From positions 1 to 31,017 of IMG/VR virus record IMGVR_UViG_3300031951_017359: a stretch of DNA of 31,017 nucleotides; one strand, 5' to 3'. Below the pieces are notes generated by a model. The model worked only from the letters and a program-made list of their open reading frames with translations. It did no database searches and was not told where the DNA came from. How positions within the stretch are numbered: the first letter of the stretch is position 1; the number at the start of each line of letters is the position of its first letter. Origin of the DNA: a virus. A program made the translations under genes and the position numbers. Positions 17,739 through 25,138 of the stretch are shown piece after piece.

Positions 17739-20700
17739 TTATAGATTAGTTACTTCTCTGATGCTGCTTTCATTAAAATTGCCTGTTGGCAATTTAAAAT
17801 AATTATCTGTTCCTCCAGTTGCAGTCTTTGCTGGTGTAGCTGCACCACCGCCACCACCACCAGAAGACAAGCTTGCCAAAATCTTGCCAAGCAAATCGAC
17901 CTGCTGTTTTGCGTATTCGAGTTCGCTTTGTCCTACCTTGGCTAAATCTCCTAGGCCTCCAACAGTTGGACTCATGGTTACAGCAGCAGTACCTGTTTTT
18001 GTCGCTGCCATGTTTTGGTACGGAGGAACCATGGGTCCAGACATGCTTGGTGCAGCTGAGACAGCTGGTCCTCCGGGTGTCGCTGGTGTTGCTGTCGCAC
18101 CCGGAGTAGCTGGCATTGACAATTTATTTCTCTCTAGGTCTTGATTCAAAGACTTTTGCATCTCAGCAGCTTTAGCCGGATCGACTTGTCGCATCGTTTC
18201 AATCTGCTTTTGGGCCTCCATAATCATCGATCTCTGCTGCAAAGCAGCTTGTCGTTGTTGGAGCATATTCTGTGTCTGAGAACTCTTTTGTGCTGCCATC
18301 GCTGCATTTTGCTGTGCTTGTTGGAGAGCCAAATTGGTTGTCCCTTTTGCAGCGCCTGCTGCTTCCGCAAAAGCGCCAGTAGGTGTTGGCGCTGTTGGTG
18401 GAGCAGCAGCTGCTGCTGCTGCTCCCGTGGGAGCAGCTTCTTCAGTAGACTCTCCAACAAGATATTTTCCTACTACGGGTATTTTTGCAGCTACTGATTT
18501 GATCCATTTCCACAGGTTCGGCCCCCAGCCACCTAGCCAATCATATATTTTTTTGAATGGATACATGATCGTGTCCATAAGCCAACTGCCGATTTCACCA
18601 AGCTTAGTTCCTACTACTCCGAATTTTTCTGCTATTGGATTGTAAATCCAATCCATGAAGAATGTTCCTATAGATGTGCCAACCCATCCCCAGAATTCAG
18701 CAAAAGGTGTCCATATGTAGTCCATAAACACCCCGCCTATTGCGGTGCCACCAAGCCAAGAAAAGAATCCAAGCATGGGATTCCAAATATAATCCATGAA
18801 TAAAGTGCCTATGCTTGAACCAACCCATCCAAAAAATCCCGCTAAAGGAGTCCAAATATAGTCGTAAAGGAATCTTCCCACACTCTTTCCGAATCCTATT
18901 ATCGCATCAATCAAAGGTTTTATGATATAATCATATGCTAAGGCTCCAAATTTACTTCCTGTAATCATTCCTATAACACTTCCGACTATTCCACCTAAAG
19001 CTGGACCGAGAGGCCCTAATATCGGTATCAAAAACGATCCAGCAGCAGCACCTATTTTTGCACCAGCCACACCACCTGCGAATGTTCCAACGCCACCAGC
19101 AGTAGCTTTGCCGACACCTTCTCCAGCTGCAAGCCTTCTGCCAAAATCGACTACGCCTCCAATTAAAGGCAGTCTCCTTGTGACAGCATTTAGAACCCCC
19201 GCCATAGATGTAGCAAGACCTGTTCCCTTGAGTGCGCCTGTTACTGCTGATAATAAATATCTTGGTAGTGCTAATATACCTTGAAGAATATTGCTTAAAA
19301 AGTCATTTGCAATCATTGATTGTACTATATATTCGGCTGCTGAAGCAGCAATCATACCTTGGTAACCCAATGCGTCTGCTGCCATGTTGCCAGCTTCTTG
19401 TGCATATCCAGCTATTTTGTCATTCAACTTAATTAGTTCATATTCTGCCTGCAAAGAAGGATCACTCATTGCTTTTTCTTTGGCAGCTGCTTCTTGATCA
19501 AGTTTTTGCATAGTATCTTGCAAAGCTTGGAACTTATCTTTGTCTTGCATAGCTTCAGCAATCATCTCAGGACTTAATGATTTTTCAGATAAGCCTACTT
19601 TTGCAAGCTTCTCGTTTAAGCCTTTCATGCCAACTTCCATAGCCAAGCCCAGAGATTGTTCTCCTGTCAGAGGACCGGCCATTCCTTTTTGTGCTGCTAA
19701 AGCGCTTATAGAATCTTGTAAGTCTTTGCTTCTTGCATCGCCTTTGGTTAGGGCAGTATTAAACTTTTCCATGGCTTTCTGCATTCCAGCTGCGCCACCT
19801 CCAGCACCCTTTAGGGATTCTTCAAATACATTTACTAATCCGCTGCTTGCTTCTTGAAGTAAGGCAGACTTTTTTATTTCTGCTTGTTTTTTTGCTTCTA
19901 TGTCTAATTGTGTGTTTCCATTTTTTTGGAGTTGTTTATCAATTTCCTGAAGTCTTTCTCCATACCCTTTTGCTCCATCTTTCAATGCCTTTGCAGACCT
20001 CATGAATTCACCAAGGTCCATTTTGTAAACAGACTGAAGTTGAATATTTAGCCTTGCCTTGGCTTCATCAGACATGTTTTCAATCGCATCAACACCATCG
20101 ACACCGAATCTTTTGAGAATGTTGTCCATTCCCATACCAAGTTCTTTCATGCCTGTTTTACTTTTAAGTAAAACACCATTTTGTAAATCAGCTATTCTTC
20201 CAACTGATCCAGCAGCCTGAAAAAGTAATGTTTTTGTTTCGGCAGATGCCTTGAGGAATATGTTGGAACTTGATGATGCTGCGTTGAGCAAAGTGCTTAA
20301 TTGTTCAGTAACACCAAGTTTTTGTGCTTCTGCCATAACTGCGTTAACATTTTTAATTGCATCGGCTGTTAATGTTGTGGCATTTTTCATGTTCTGCAAA
20401 ATGCCTTTGCTACTATCCATAACCCTTTTTAGCTCATTACCAGAAAGTCCGCTGCTCCTTGCGACATCCATCATGCCTTTTGCGGTTTGGTTAATTTGCC
20501 CTTTAGTAAATCCAGCTTCTTGGTGAAGCTTTAGAAAATCATCTCCCAATGCTCCAGCCTCTAATCCAAGTTGTTTTTCAGCGGATGCTGTTGCTACTGT
20601 AATGTCTTTTAATAAACTTTGATTCTTCACGCCCATTCTTTGGAATTGCAATAATCTTTTTTGTAGCTCAACTCTGCTGACACCAGTCCTCATAGAGGTT

Positions 20701-21743
20701 TCTTCAGTAACCAGATATTCTTTTTGAAGTTCTCTAGTGGCACCAGTTATTCCAGCTGTTTCATAAGCTATTTGACGAGCTTCTATAGTAATTTTTCTTT
20801 GCTCATTCATCATGCCTGCAAATGCTTCAGCGGGGCTTCCTTCATGGCCTCCCATGACCGTATCTTTTATAGATGGAGCAGCAGTAACCTTGGTTGCAAT
20901 ACCAGCAGCTTTTGCAATTATGTTTAATACACTTACTGGATTAGACTTTCTTATCTGGTCTCTAGTTTTTTCAGCATCAATTATTGCTCGTTGATGATTA
21001 ATATCTGCTCTCTTAGCGGCCAAATCAGATTTGCTGATGATGCCTTTATGATAATCGGAAATTGCTTTTGTTAACTCAATGTTTAATTGAGCTAATCTGT
21101 AATCATGAGTATAAATACTACCTTTTTTTAGCCCATGAGTTGCTAATTCAGATAATTTACCGCCATGTACTTTTTCTAAAGCAGCTGCTGATTTTTCATT
21201 TTTGTTTAAGTCAGCTAATTCTTTTGATGCTATTTTTCCAAATCCTGAATCAGCCCCAGCACCACCTCCTCCTCCCATTTGTTTCAAAGCAGTACCCATA
21301 ACAGCCCGTAACATTCCTGTCACAGAAGACATAGTTTTGTCTAATTTAGATATATTTTGTCCATAAGTTCTCATAGCCTGAGTAGTATTTTCAAGACCAC
21401 CAGACAAGACACTCGTTTTCTCAGAAAGCGACAAAGAAAATTTTTCTATATTCGAACCCAAAGATTTATTTGAATCTCCACCAGAGCCTGAATTCCTTAC
21501 TAAATTGATCACCTGATCCAAATATGCTTTTTGCTGTGAAAAGCTTTGGGACAAGTTTGTATTTATTTGTTTGAGAAGATCGTATGTTTCTTTGGCAGCA
21601 GCAGATTTGTCCGGTGTTTTTGCAGAATCAGGAACAGGTTGTGCAGTTGTTTTCCCAGACATCAAAGATGAAAGCATTCCTTTTAAATCAGATAGCGACA
21701 TACCTCCTGTATCAACTGAACGACCTAGTGAATCTTCTATCAT
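17739..21743 (-). CDS. Tape measure protein (1334 aa)
   Basis: This is the longest gene in the window, and it lies before the baseplate genes. The N-terminal 560 residues are helical and charged, with long coiled-coil stretches and A/K/Q/E-rich runs. Residues around 820-935 carry hydrophobic, Gly/Ala-rich segments (VGTFAGGVAGAKIGAAAGSF and following) of the membrane-active kind seen in tape measure proteins. Residues 935-1074 are a tandem aromatic repeat, listed separately. The C-terminal part is low-complexity A/P/T/Q with a poly-Ala run and a GGGGGG segment. Known role: sets tail length, and is ejected ahead of the DNA. At about 1.5 angstrom per residue, 1334 residues suggest a tail near 200 nm. 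The ATG overlaps the upstream stop (ATGA); AGGTTG is the ribosome binding site. Confidence 0.92.
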   Translation of the reverse strand: MIEDSLGRSVDTGGMSLSDLKGMLSSLMSGKTTAQPVPDSAKTPDKSAAAKETYDLLKQINTNLSQSFSQQKAYLDQVINLVRNSGSGGDSNKSLGSNIEKFSLSLSEKTSVLSGGLENTTQAMRTYGQNISKLDKTMSSVTGMLRAVMGTALKQMGGGGGAGADSGFGKIASKELADLNKNEKSAAALEKVHGGKLSELATHGLKKGSIYTHDYRLAQLNIELTKAISDYHKGIISKSDLAAKRADINHQRAIIDAEKTRDQIRKSNPVSVLNIIAKAAGIATKVTAAPSIKDTVMGGHEGSPAEAFAGMMNEQRKITIEARQIAYETAGITGATRELQKEYLVTEETSMRTGVSRVELQKRLLQFQRMGVKNQSLLKDITVATASAEKQLGLEAGALGDDFLKLHQEAGFTKGQINQTAKGMMDVARSSGLSGNELKRVMDSSKGILQNMKNATTLTADAIKNVNAVMAEAQKLGVTEQLSTLLNAASSSSNIFLKASAETKTLLFQAAGSVGRIADLQNGVLLKSKTGMKELGMGMDNILKRFGVDGVDAIENMSDEAKARLNIQLQSVYKMDLGEFMRSAKALKDGAKGYGERLQEIDKQLQKNGNTQLDIEAKKQAEIKKSALLQEASSGLVNVFEESLKGAGGGAAGMQKAMEKFNTALTKGDARSKDLQDSISALAAQKGMAGPLTGEQSLGLAMEVGMKGLNEKLAKVGLSEKSLSPEMIAEAMQDKDKFQALQDTMQKLDQEAAAKEKAMSDPSLQAEYELIKLNDKIAGYAQEAGNMAADALGYQGMIAASAAEYIVQSMIANDFLSNILQGILALPRYLLSAVTGALKGTGLATSMAGVLNAVTRRLPLIGGVVDFGRRLAAGEGVGKATAGGVGTFAGGVAGAKIGAAAGSFLIPILGPLGPALGGIVGSVIGMITGSKFGALAYDYIIKPLIDAIIGFGKSVGRFLYDYIWTPLAGFFGWVGSSIGTLFMDYIWNPMLGFFSWLGGTAIGGVFMDYIWTPFAEFWGWVGTSIGTFFMDWIYNPIAEKFGVVGTKLGEIGSWLMDTIMYPFKKIYDWLGGWGPNLWKWIKSVAAKIPVVGKYLVGESTEEAAPTGAAAAAAAPPTAPTPTGAFAEAAGAAKGTTNLALQQAQQNAAMAAQKSSQTQNMLQQRQAALQQRSMIMEAQKQIETMRQVDPAKAAEMQKSLNQDLERNKLSMPATPGATATPATPGGPAVSAAPSMSGPMVPPYQNMAATKTGTAAVTMSPTVGGLGDLAKVGQSELEYAKQQVDLLGKILASLSSGGGGGGAATPAKTATGGTDNYFKLPTGNFNESSIREVTNL
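18522..18941 (-). repeat. Tandem 23-24 residue aromatic repeat in the tape measure protein
   Basis: Four clear units run from residue 957 to 1049. The pattern is (T/G/R)-x-F-(M/L)-(D/Y)-(Y/W)-I-(W/Y)-(T/N)-P ... F-(F/W)-x-W-(V/L)-G ... (S/A)IG, and the units are 23, 24, 23 and 23 residues long. A degenerate copy flanks each end (935-956 and 1050-1074). The DNA has diverged while the amino acids are conserved, so this is selected protein structure and not recent slippage. Confidence 0.88.
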
Positions 21744-22261
21744 GTTTCAACCTGTGGCATATTAGGCATGGTTTGCTGTACTGTTCTTTGCATTTGTTCT
21801 TTGATGGTGTCTGCTATCGCTTGGATTTCTTGCGGGTCTATAGCTCTCACAGAACCCATCACATTTAAAACAAAGTCACAGTTTAGGATTTTCAATCTTC
21901 GTACACCGATTCTTTTGTATCTTCTAAATGCTGTTTTTATATATTCGTCTTGTTTTATATTATTCTTATAGTTAAAAAATGGATTATTACACGCATTTAA
22001 TCCAGACTTTTGCAATATTTTTTTGATCGCAGGGAATGTCAAATAATGAAGATTTAATCCACGAAAGTATTTGACATTTACATCTGTAAGAATAACTAGA
22101 GGTGTTCTATCCGTTATTCTGCTTCCTTGCAGATCATAAGTAAATTGAACCAAAGCTCCCGGTCTTAAATCACGAATACTTGGGCCAAATTGATTGGCCC
22201 TGACCGTTGTCGGTAAATTACCAGAAATTTCTGCAAAAAGTTGCTGTGCGGTTTCTGCCAT
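21740..22261 (-). CDS. Conserved-looking phage protein upstream of tape measure (173 aa)
   Basis: The distinctive segment is TPLVILTDVNVKYFRGLNLHYLTFPAIKKIL (about 53-84). A 'PLVI..DV......GLNLHYL' pattern of this kind occurs in small proteins of T4-like phage structural regions. A basic stretch, FRRYKRIGVRRLKIL, and an acidic/Gln-rich C-terminal helix follow. Function is unassigned. Its position just before the tape measure gene suggests a virion or tail-assembly protein. There is no good Shine-Dalgarno sequence before ATG 22261. The stop overlaps the tape measure ATG as ATGA, so the two are probably translated together. Confidence 0.7.
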   Translation of the reverse strand: MAETAQQLFAEISGNLPTTVRANQFGPSIRDLRPGALVQFTYDLQGSRITDRTPLVILTDVNVKYFRGLNLHYLTFPAIKKILQKSGLNACNNPFFNYKNNIKQDEYIKTAFRRYKRIGVRRLKILNCDFVLNVMGSVRAIDPQEIQAIADTIKEQMQRTVQQTMPNMPQVET

Positions 22262-22285
22262 ACAGTATGTATGACAGCCAGAATA

Positions 22286-22792
22286 TTATCGCCTGTTTGT
22301 GCTATAAATCTGGTTTGAATAATCCGTGCCCGTGTTGCGGATTATTATTTGACCAGCACCATCAGAACCTTCAGGGCTACGCAATTGTGACTTTAGAACC
22401 TCGTCTTCGGCCTTCTTGGACTTTCTGAAAAAATCACGCATATTCTTGCATAGTTTTTTGCAAAGCGTAGCTAAAGCTTTCTTTTTGTCTTTTTCGTTGT
22501 AAAGCAGGTCATCGTAGATACCTTGCATGTCTATATTGTAGGCTGCACCATAAGGTTGTGAATCTTCATATCTTTGAGCCCTGAATGCTAAGATATCTCC
22601 TTTTTTGTAGACTGTCACGCCTTGAAAGCTAAGATCGTCCAAAGGATTAAAAACATAAATGTATGGCTCTCTTGCATCGCTAAAGAACTCATGGACTTTC
22701 AGACCATCATTCCTTAGAATTGTGGTCAATAATCCCAAGTTTTCTACTTGCTGGTCATCCTTGACATTTACAAATTCTAGAAAGGTTTTCAT
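22286..22792 (-). CDS. Unassigned protein of the tail block (168 aa)
   Basis: I prefer the ATG at 22792 because GAGGA lies seven bases upstream. An ATG at 22819 would overlap the preceding gene and has no ribosome binding site. The N-terminal half has alternating beta segments, including EPYIYVFNPLDDLSFQGVTVYKKGDILAFRAQ. The middle is a very basic helix (KDKKKALATLCKKLCKNMRDFFRKSKK) with two cysteines, and the C-terminus is S/N/G-rich. No known family is recognised. The basic helix may contact nucleic acid or an acidic partner. Context suggests tail or neck assembly. Confidence 0.72.
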   Translation of the reverse strand: MKTFLEFVNVKDDQQVENLGLLTTILRNDGLKVHEFFSDAREPYIYVFNPLDDLSFQGVTVYKKGDILAFRAQRYEDSQPYGAAYNIDMQGIYDDLLYNEKDKKKALATLCKKLCKNMRDFFRKSKKAEDEVLKSQLRSPEGSDGAGQIIIRNTGTDYSNQIYSTNRR

Positions 22793-22812
22793 TAGGTTTT
22801 CCTCAATCCTAT

Positions 22813-24138
22813 TTAGCATTGTCGCAAGATAATTTCAGTTGCGCTTGGAACACATCGCATCAGATTTTGCAAATCACTCGGATTTCCTGTGAATGGAAGT
22901 TCTTTCACAACAAGACCTTGGAACGATGTTGCTGCGTCCTTGATGGTTTCCAAGCTTGCTGTGAAGAATAGAATACCATCTTTTCTTGTAATAAACTCAA
23001 GTTCTTGTGTTTCAGGTTTTCCAGAAGCATCAACTTTTCCGGTTTCTTTGGTATACATCACCTTGATGTCTACCAAGGAGACAAGTTCTCCATCGGTATC
23101 GTACATAGCTTCAGAGTTTTCACACTCATCAATTTTCACGACTAATTTGCCACTTGTATAAGCCTCTTTTAGAGAGTTGGAAAGGTCTAGACCTAAAAAG
23201 AAGACAGTACCGTCATTGTTGACAACATTAATCATGAAAGCTCTTTTTCTGAAATACTCAGAAACGCTTTCCAGAATTACTCTCTTGCGTAGAACTTCTC
23301 TCTCGTCTGGACTACCGTCTTGGAGCCTCTCTTGCTCTGGCTCACTCAAGTATTGTTCTTGGTCATCTTTCTTGAGAGTCCATCGGCCAATATCAATCAA
23401 CCCGAATCTTGAATTTAATCTTGTGGAAATTTTGATAGAGTATTCTCTTTGGTTGAGGATCAAATCTTCAGACTGTCCTCCGCTTCCAACTTGAAGTGCC
23501 CCCAGCAGAGCGGAAAGAAATTTTCTGTGCATGTCAGCTTTGTTGCTGTACAGACCCATCATTTTGATAAAAACTTGTGAAAGCTCTGGCATGGTCTGCA
23601 AGGTTGCAACCATATGCTGGGATATGCTGACAGCGGGATTGTTCTTGTCAATTTGCTCACGAATAGATTTTCTAATTTCTTGTGAAGCCTTATCGATATT
23701 TGCATTTTGTCTCAAGAATAGAACTTGCAGATTGTCCTCTACAAACTTTCTTGGATATGCGTCTAGCTGGTCATTTCTTACATTTTGAACCATATCGATC
23801 ATGGCATTAACATCACCCTTGATGCTTTCCTTGAAAAACTTGGCCTTCCATTCCTCGAAATTGAGGTCTTGTTTTTCATCTGGCATATCGGGAGTATCTG
23901 GATCGTCCATGGCCTGAGTTGGGGCAGCAGGCGGTGTATTGCCAGCAGAGGGTGCTGGTTGTGTCAAAGGATTTGGTTCTTGGGGAACATCGGCAGGGGG
24001 GCCAGCAGCACCGGCTCCGGGCATTCCGGGAGGACCGGAATCAGCTGGAGGGCCACCAGCAGCGGGGTCTAGTGCAGGGGCTAGCACATCCTCTTCTTTT
24101 AAAAGCCAGTCGCTGATTTGTATCCAATGTGCGCTCAT
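22813..24138 (-). CDS. Large unassigned protein with Pro/Ala/Gly linker (441 aa)
   Basis: A short N-terminal amphipathic segment (1-18, HWIQISDWLLKEEDVL) is joined by a disordered P/A/G-rich linker (about 20-90). A helical domain (92-230, with NFEEWKAKFFKESIKGDVNAMIDMVQ) follows. A mixed beta domain then contains TVFFLGLDLSNSLKEAYTSGKLVVKI and ILFFTASLETIKDA. An N-terminal peptide on a flexible linker suggests docking to another virion component. I do not recognise the family. It may be a tail or neck structural protein, or an assembly factor like those encoded upstream of tape measure genes. A strong GAAGGTGTAAA precedes the ATG, which overlaps the upstream stop. Confidence 0.8.
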   Translation of the reverse strand: MSAHWIQISDWLLKEEDVLAPALDPAAGGPPADSGPPGMPGAGAAGPPADVPQEPNPLTQPAPSAGNTPPAAPTQAMDDPDTPDMPDEKQDLNFEEWKAKFFKESIKGDVNAMIDMVQNVRNDQLDAYPRKFVEDNLQVLFLRQNANIDKASQEIRKSIREQIDKNNPAVSISQHMVATLQTMPELSQVFIKMMGLYSNKADMHRKFLSALLGALQVGSGGQSEDLILNQREYSIKISTRLNSRFGLIDIGRWTLKKDDQEQYLSEPEQERLQDGSPDEREVLRKRVILESVSEYFRKRAFMINVVNNDGTVFFLGLDLSNSLKEAYTSGKLVVKIDECENSEAMYDTDGELVSLVDIKVMYTKETGKVDASGKPETQELEFITRKDGILFFTASLETIKDAATSFQGLVVKELPFTGNPSDLQNLMRCVPSATEIILRQC

Positions 24139-24569
24139 TTTACACCTTCTTCAGATTCTGATTTAACCTTTTTCAGATTATTTATAGTTTCCAGCAAATT
24201 ACGCTTGTCTGTTATATGTATATGGTTTGTTTGATTAGCTGTCAATTTTGAGACAGATTTATCTTTTAATCTTAAAGTTGTCATAAGATCGGCAATTTTG
24301 GTCTTCTTATCTGCAATGTCTGATTTAACTTTTATTAGATTGACAACAGCTTCTTTTGAGGCTGAACTACTATCACCTTCATTCATGACCATCTCAACGA
24401 AGTTATTCAAAAGGCAATCTATTTCTTTTCTGTCATTCCGTAGATCACCCATAATTTCTGAATATATGTTCAGAAGGTCGTTGTCATTGATAGGAGACTC
24501 AGTCGAATTGGGGTTTCCAACCATTAAATTCATAGGTGGAACTTGCAATGTTTGTGTATTTTCATCCAT
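24135..24569 (-). CDS. Small helical protein opening the tail block (144 aa)
   Basis: The N-terminus is P/N-rich and probably disordered. Two long helices follow (about 30-60 and 70-110) with heptad-like I/L/V spacing in VVNLIKVKSDIADKKTKIADLMTTLRLK, and the C-terminus is charged. It is the first gene of the leftward operon. No Shine-Dalgarno sequence precedes ATG 24569; the upstream bases are AATACTAT. The stop overlaps the next ATG (ATGA). Function is unknown; position and coiled-coil nature fit a tail assembly chaperone or small structural protein. Confidence 0.7.
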   Translation of the reverse strand: MDENTQTLQVPPMNLMVGNPNSTESPINDNDLLNIYSEIMGDLRNDRKEIDCLLNNFVEMVMNEGDSSSASKEAVVNLIKVKSDIADKKTKIADLMTTLRLKDKSVSKLTANQTNHIHITDKRNLLETINNLKKVKSESEEGVK

Positions 24570-24616
24570 ATAGTATTTAAGTATTTATTTTTGTTTTTGC
24601 AAATCTAAATAGATTT
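24570..24616. promoter_or_regulatory. Divergent promoter region between the tail block and the rightward genes
   Basis: These 47 bases are very AT-rich and separate two divergent ATGs. On the minus strand AATAAATA lies at 24589-24582, 12 bases before ATG 24569. On the plus strand CTAAATA lies at 24605-24611, five bases before ATG 24617. Both resemble the T4-family late-promoter core TATAAATA. If they are used, the transcripts would be nearly leaderless, which fits the missing Shine-Dalgarno sequences. This is pattern only, in a region where AT-rich matches are easy. Confidence 0.35.
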
Positions 24617-25132
24617 ATGGCTCCAGCTAATAAAAATGATGATGCTTGTCCCATCCCCTCTGTACATAATCAGATAATAACTTCTATAACAGAGGTTACA
24701 CAAGCTACCATTCGTTTAGAGGAGAAATTAACAACTTTATTCAACACGCATACTTCTCTTGCCCAGAGATTTGAAAAGCTTTTAGATAATTACAACGCAT
24801 TGCTTGAGCGTGTTATTAATATAGAAGCTCAAGATGTTGAAAGTATTCATGATAATTTAACTGATATTGCAAGGGATGTTGACTCATTTGAAAGAACAAT
24901 ACAGGAAATTGAAAGAAGACTGAATTCTTTATCTCGTTACAAAGACGAAAGTGAAAAGAAGTTTCGTGATCTTGAAATCCAAGGTGTTCATATGGGTGTT
25001 TTCAAACAATCAACAGAAACCAAATTTTCAACGATATTGCAATTTTCACTACAAATAATTATGGGACTTTTACTTGCATATATAAGTTACAGGCTAAGTA
25101 TTCCGGTGCAAAACACACCAGACTTTAGATGA
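24617..25132 (+). CDS. Coiled-coil protein with C-terminal membrane anchor (171 aa)
   Basis: An N-terminal stretch with one Cys (11) precedes a long coiled coil from about residue 25 to 120 (ITEVTQATIRLEEKLTTLF and a second heptad run around 85-115). A single hydrophobic helix lies at about 139-160 (ILQFSLQIIMGLLLAYISY), followed by an 11-residue tail. There is no signal peptide. The topology is that of a tail-anchored membrane protein. No lysis-gene motifs are visible, so a holin or spanin is only one possibility. It is followed after six bases by the nucleotidyltransferase gene, probably in one operon. No Shine-Dalgarno sequence precedes ATG 24617. Confidence 0.75.
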   Translation: MAPANKNDDACPIPSVHNQIITSITEVTQATIRLEEKLTTLFNTHTSLAQRFEKLLDNYNALLERVINIEAQDVESIHDNLTDIARDVDSFERTIQEIERRLNSLSRYKDESEKKFRDLEIQGVHMGVFKQSTETKFSTILQFSLQIIMGLLLAYISYRLSIPVQNTPDFR

Positions 25133-25138
25133 GGAAAA

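Noticed and set aside
18141-18497. Plus- and minus-strand open frames rich in Leu/Cys/Ser or Gln opposite the tape measure C-terminus
   Set aside because: These are shadows of A/P/Q-rich low-complexity coding DNA; no ribosome binding sites and no domain features.
22793-22819. ATG start giving a 9-residue longer form of the 168-aa protein
   Set aside because: It overlaps the previous gene and lacks a ribosome binding site; the ATG at 22792 follows GAGGA.
24135-24569. Possible tail-assembly-chaperone pair made by programmed frameshift ahead of the tape measure gene
   Set aside because: The adjacent gene joins by a plain ATGA overlap with its own ribosome binding site, and I see no slippery heptamer; the next gene has an independent, domain-like N-terminus.
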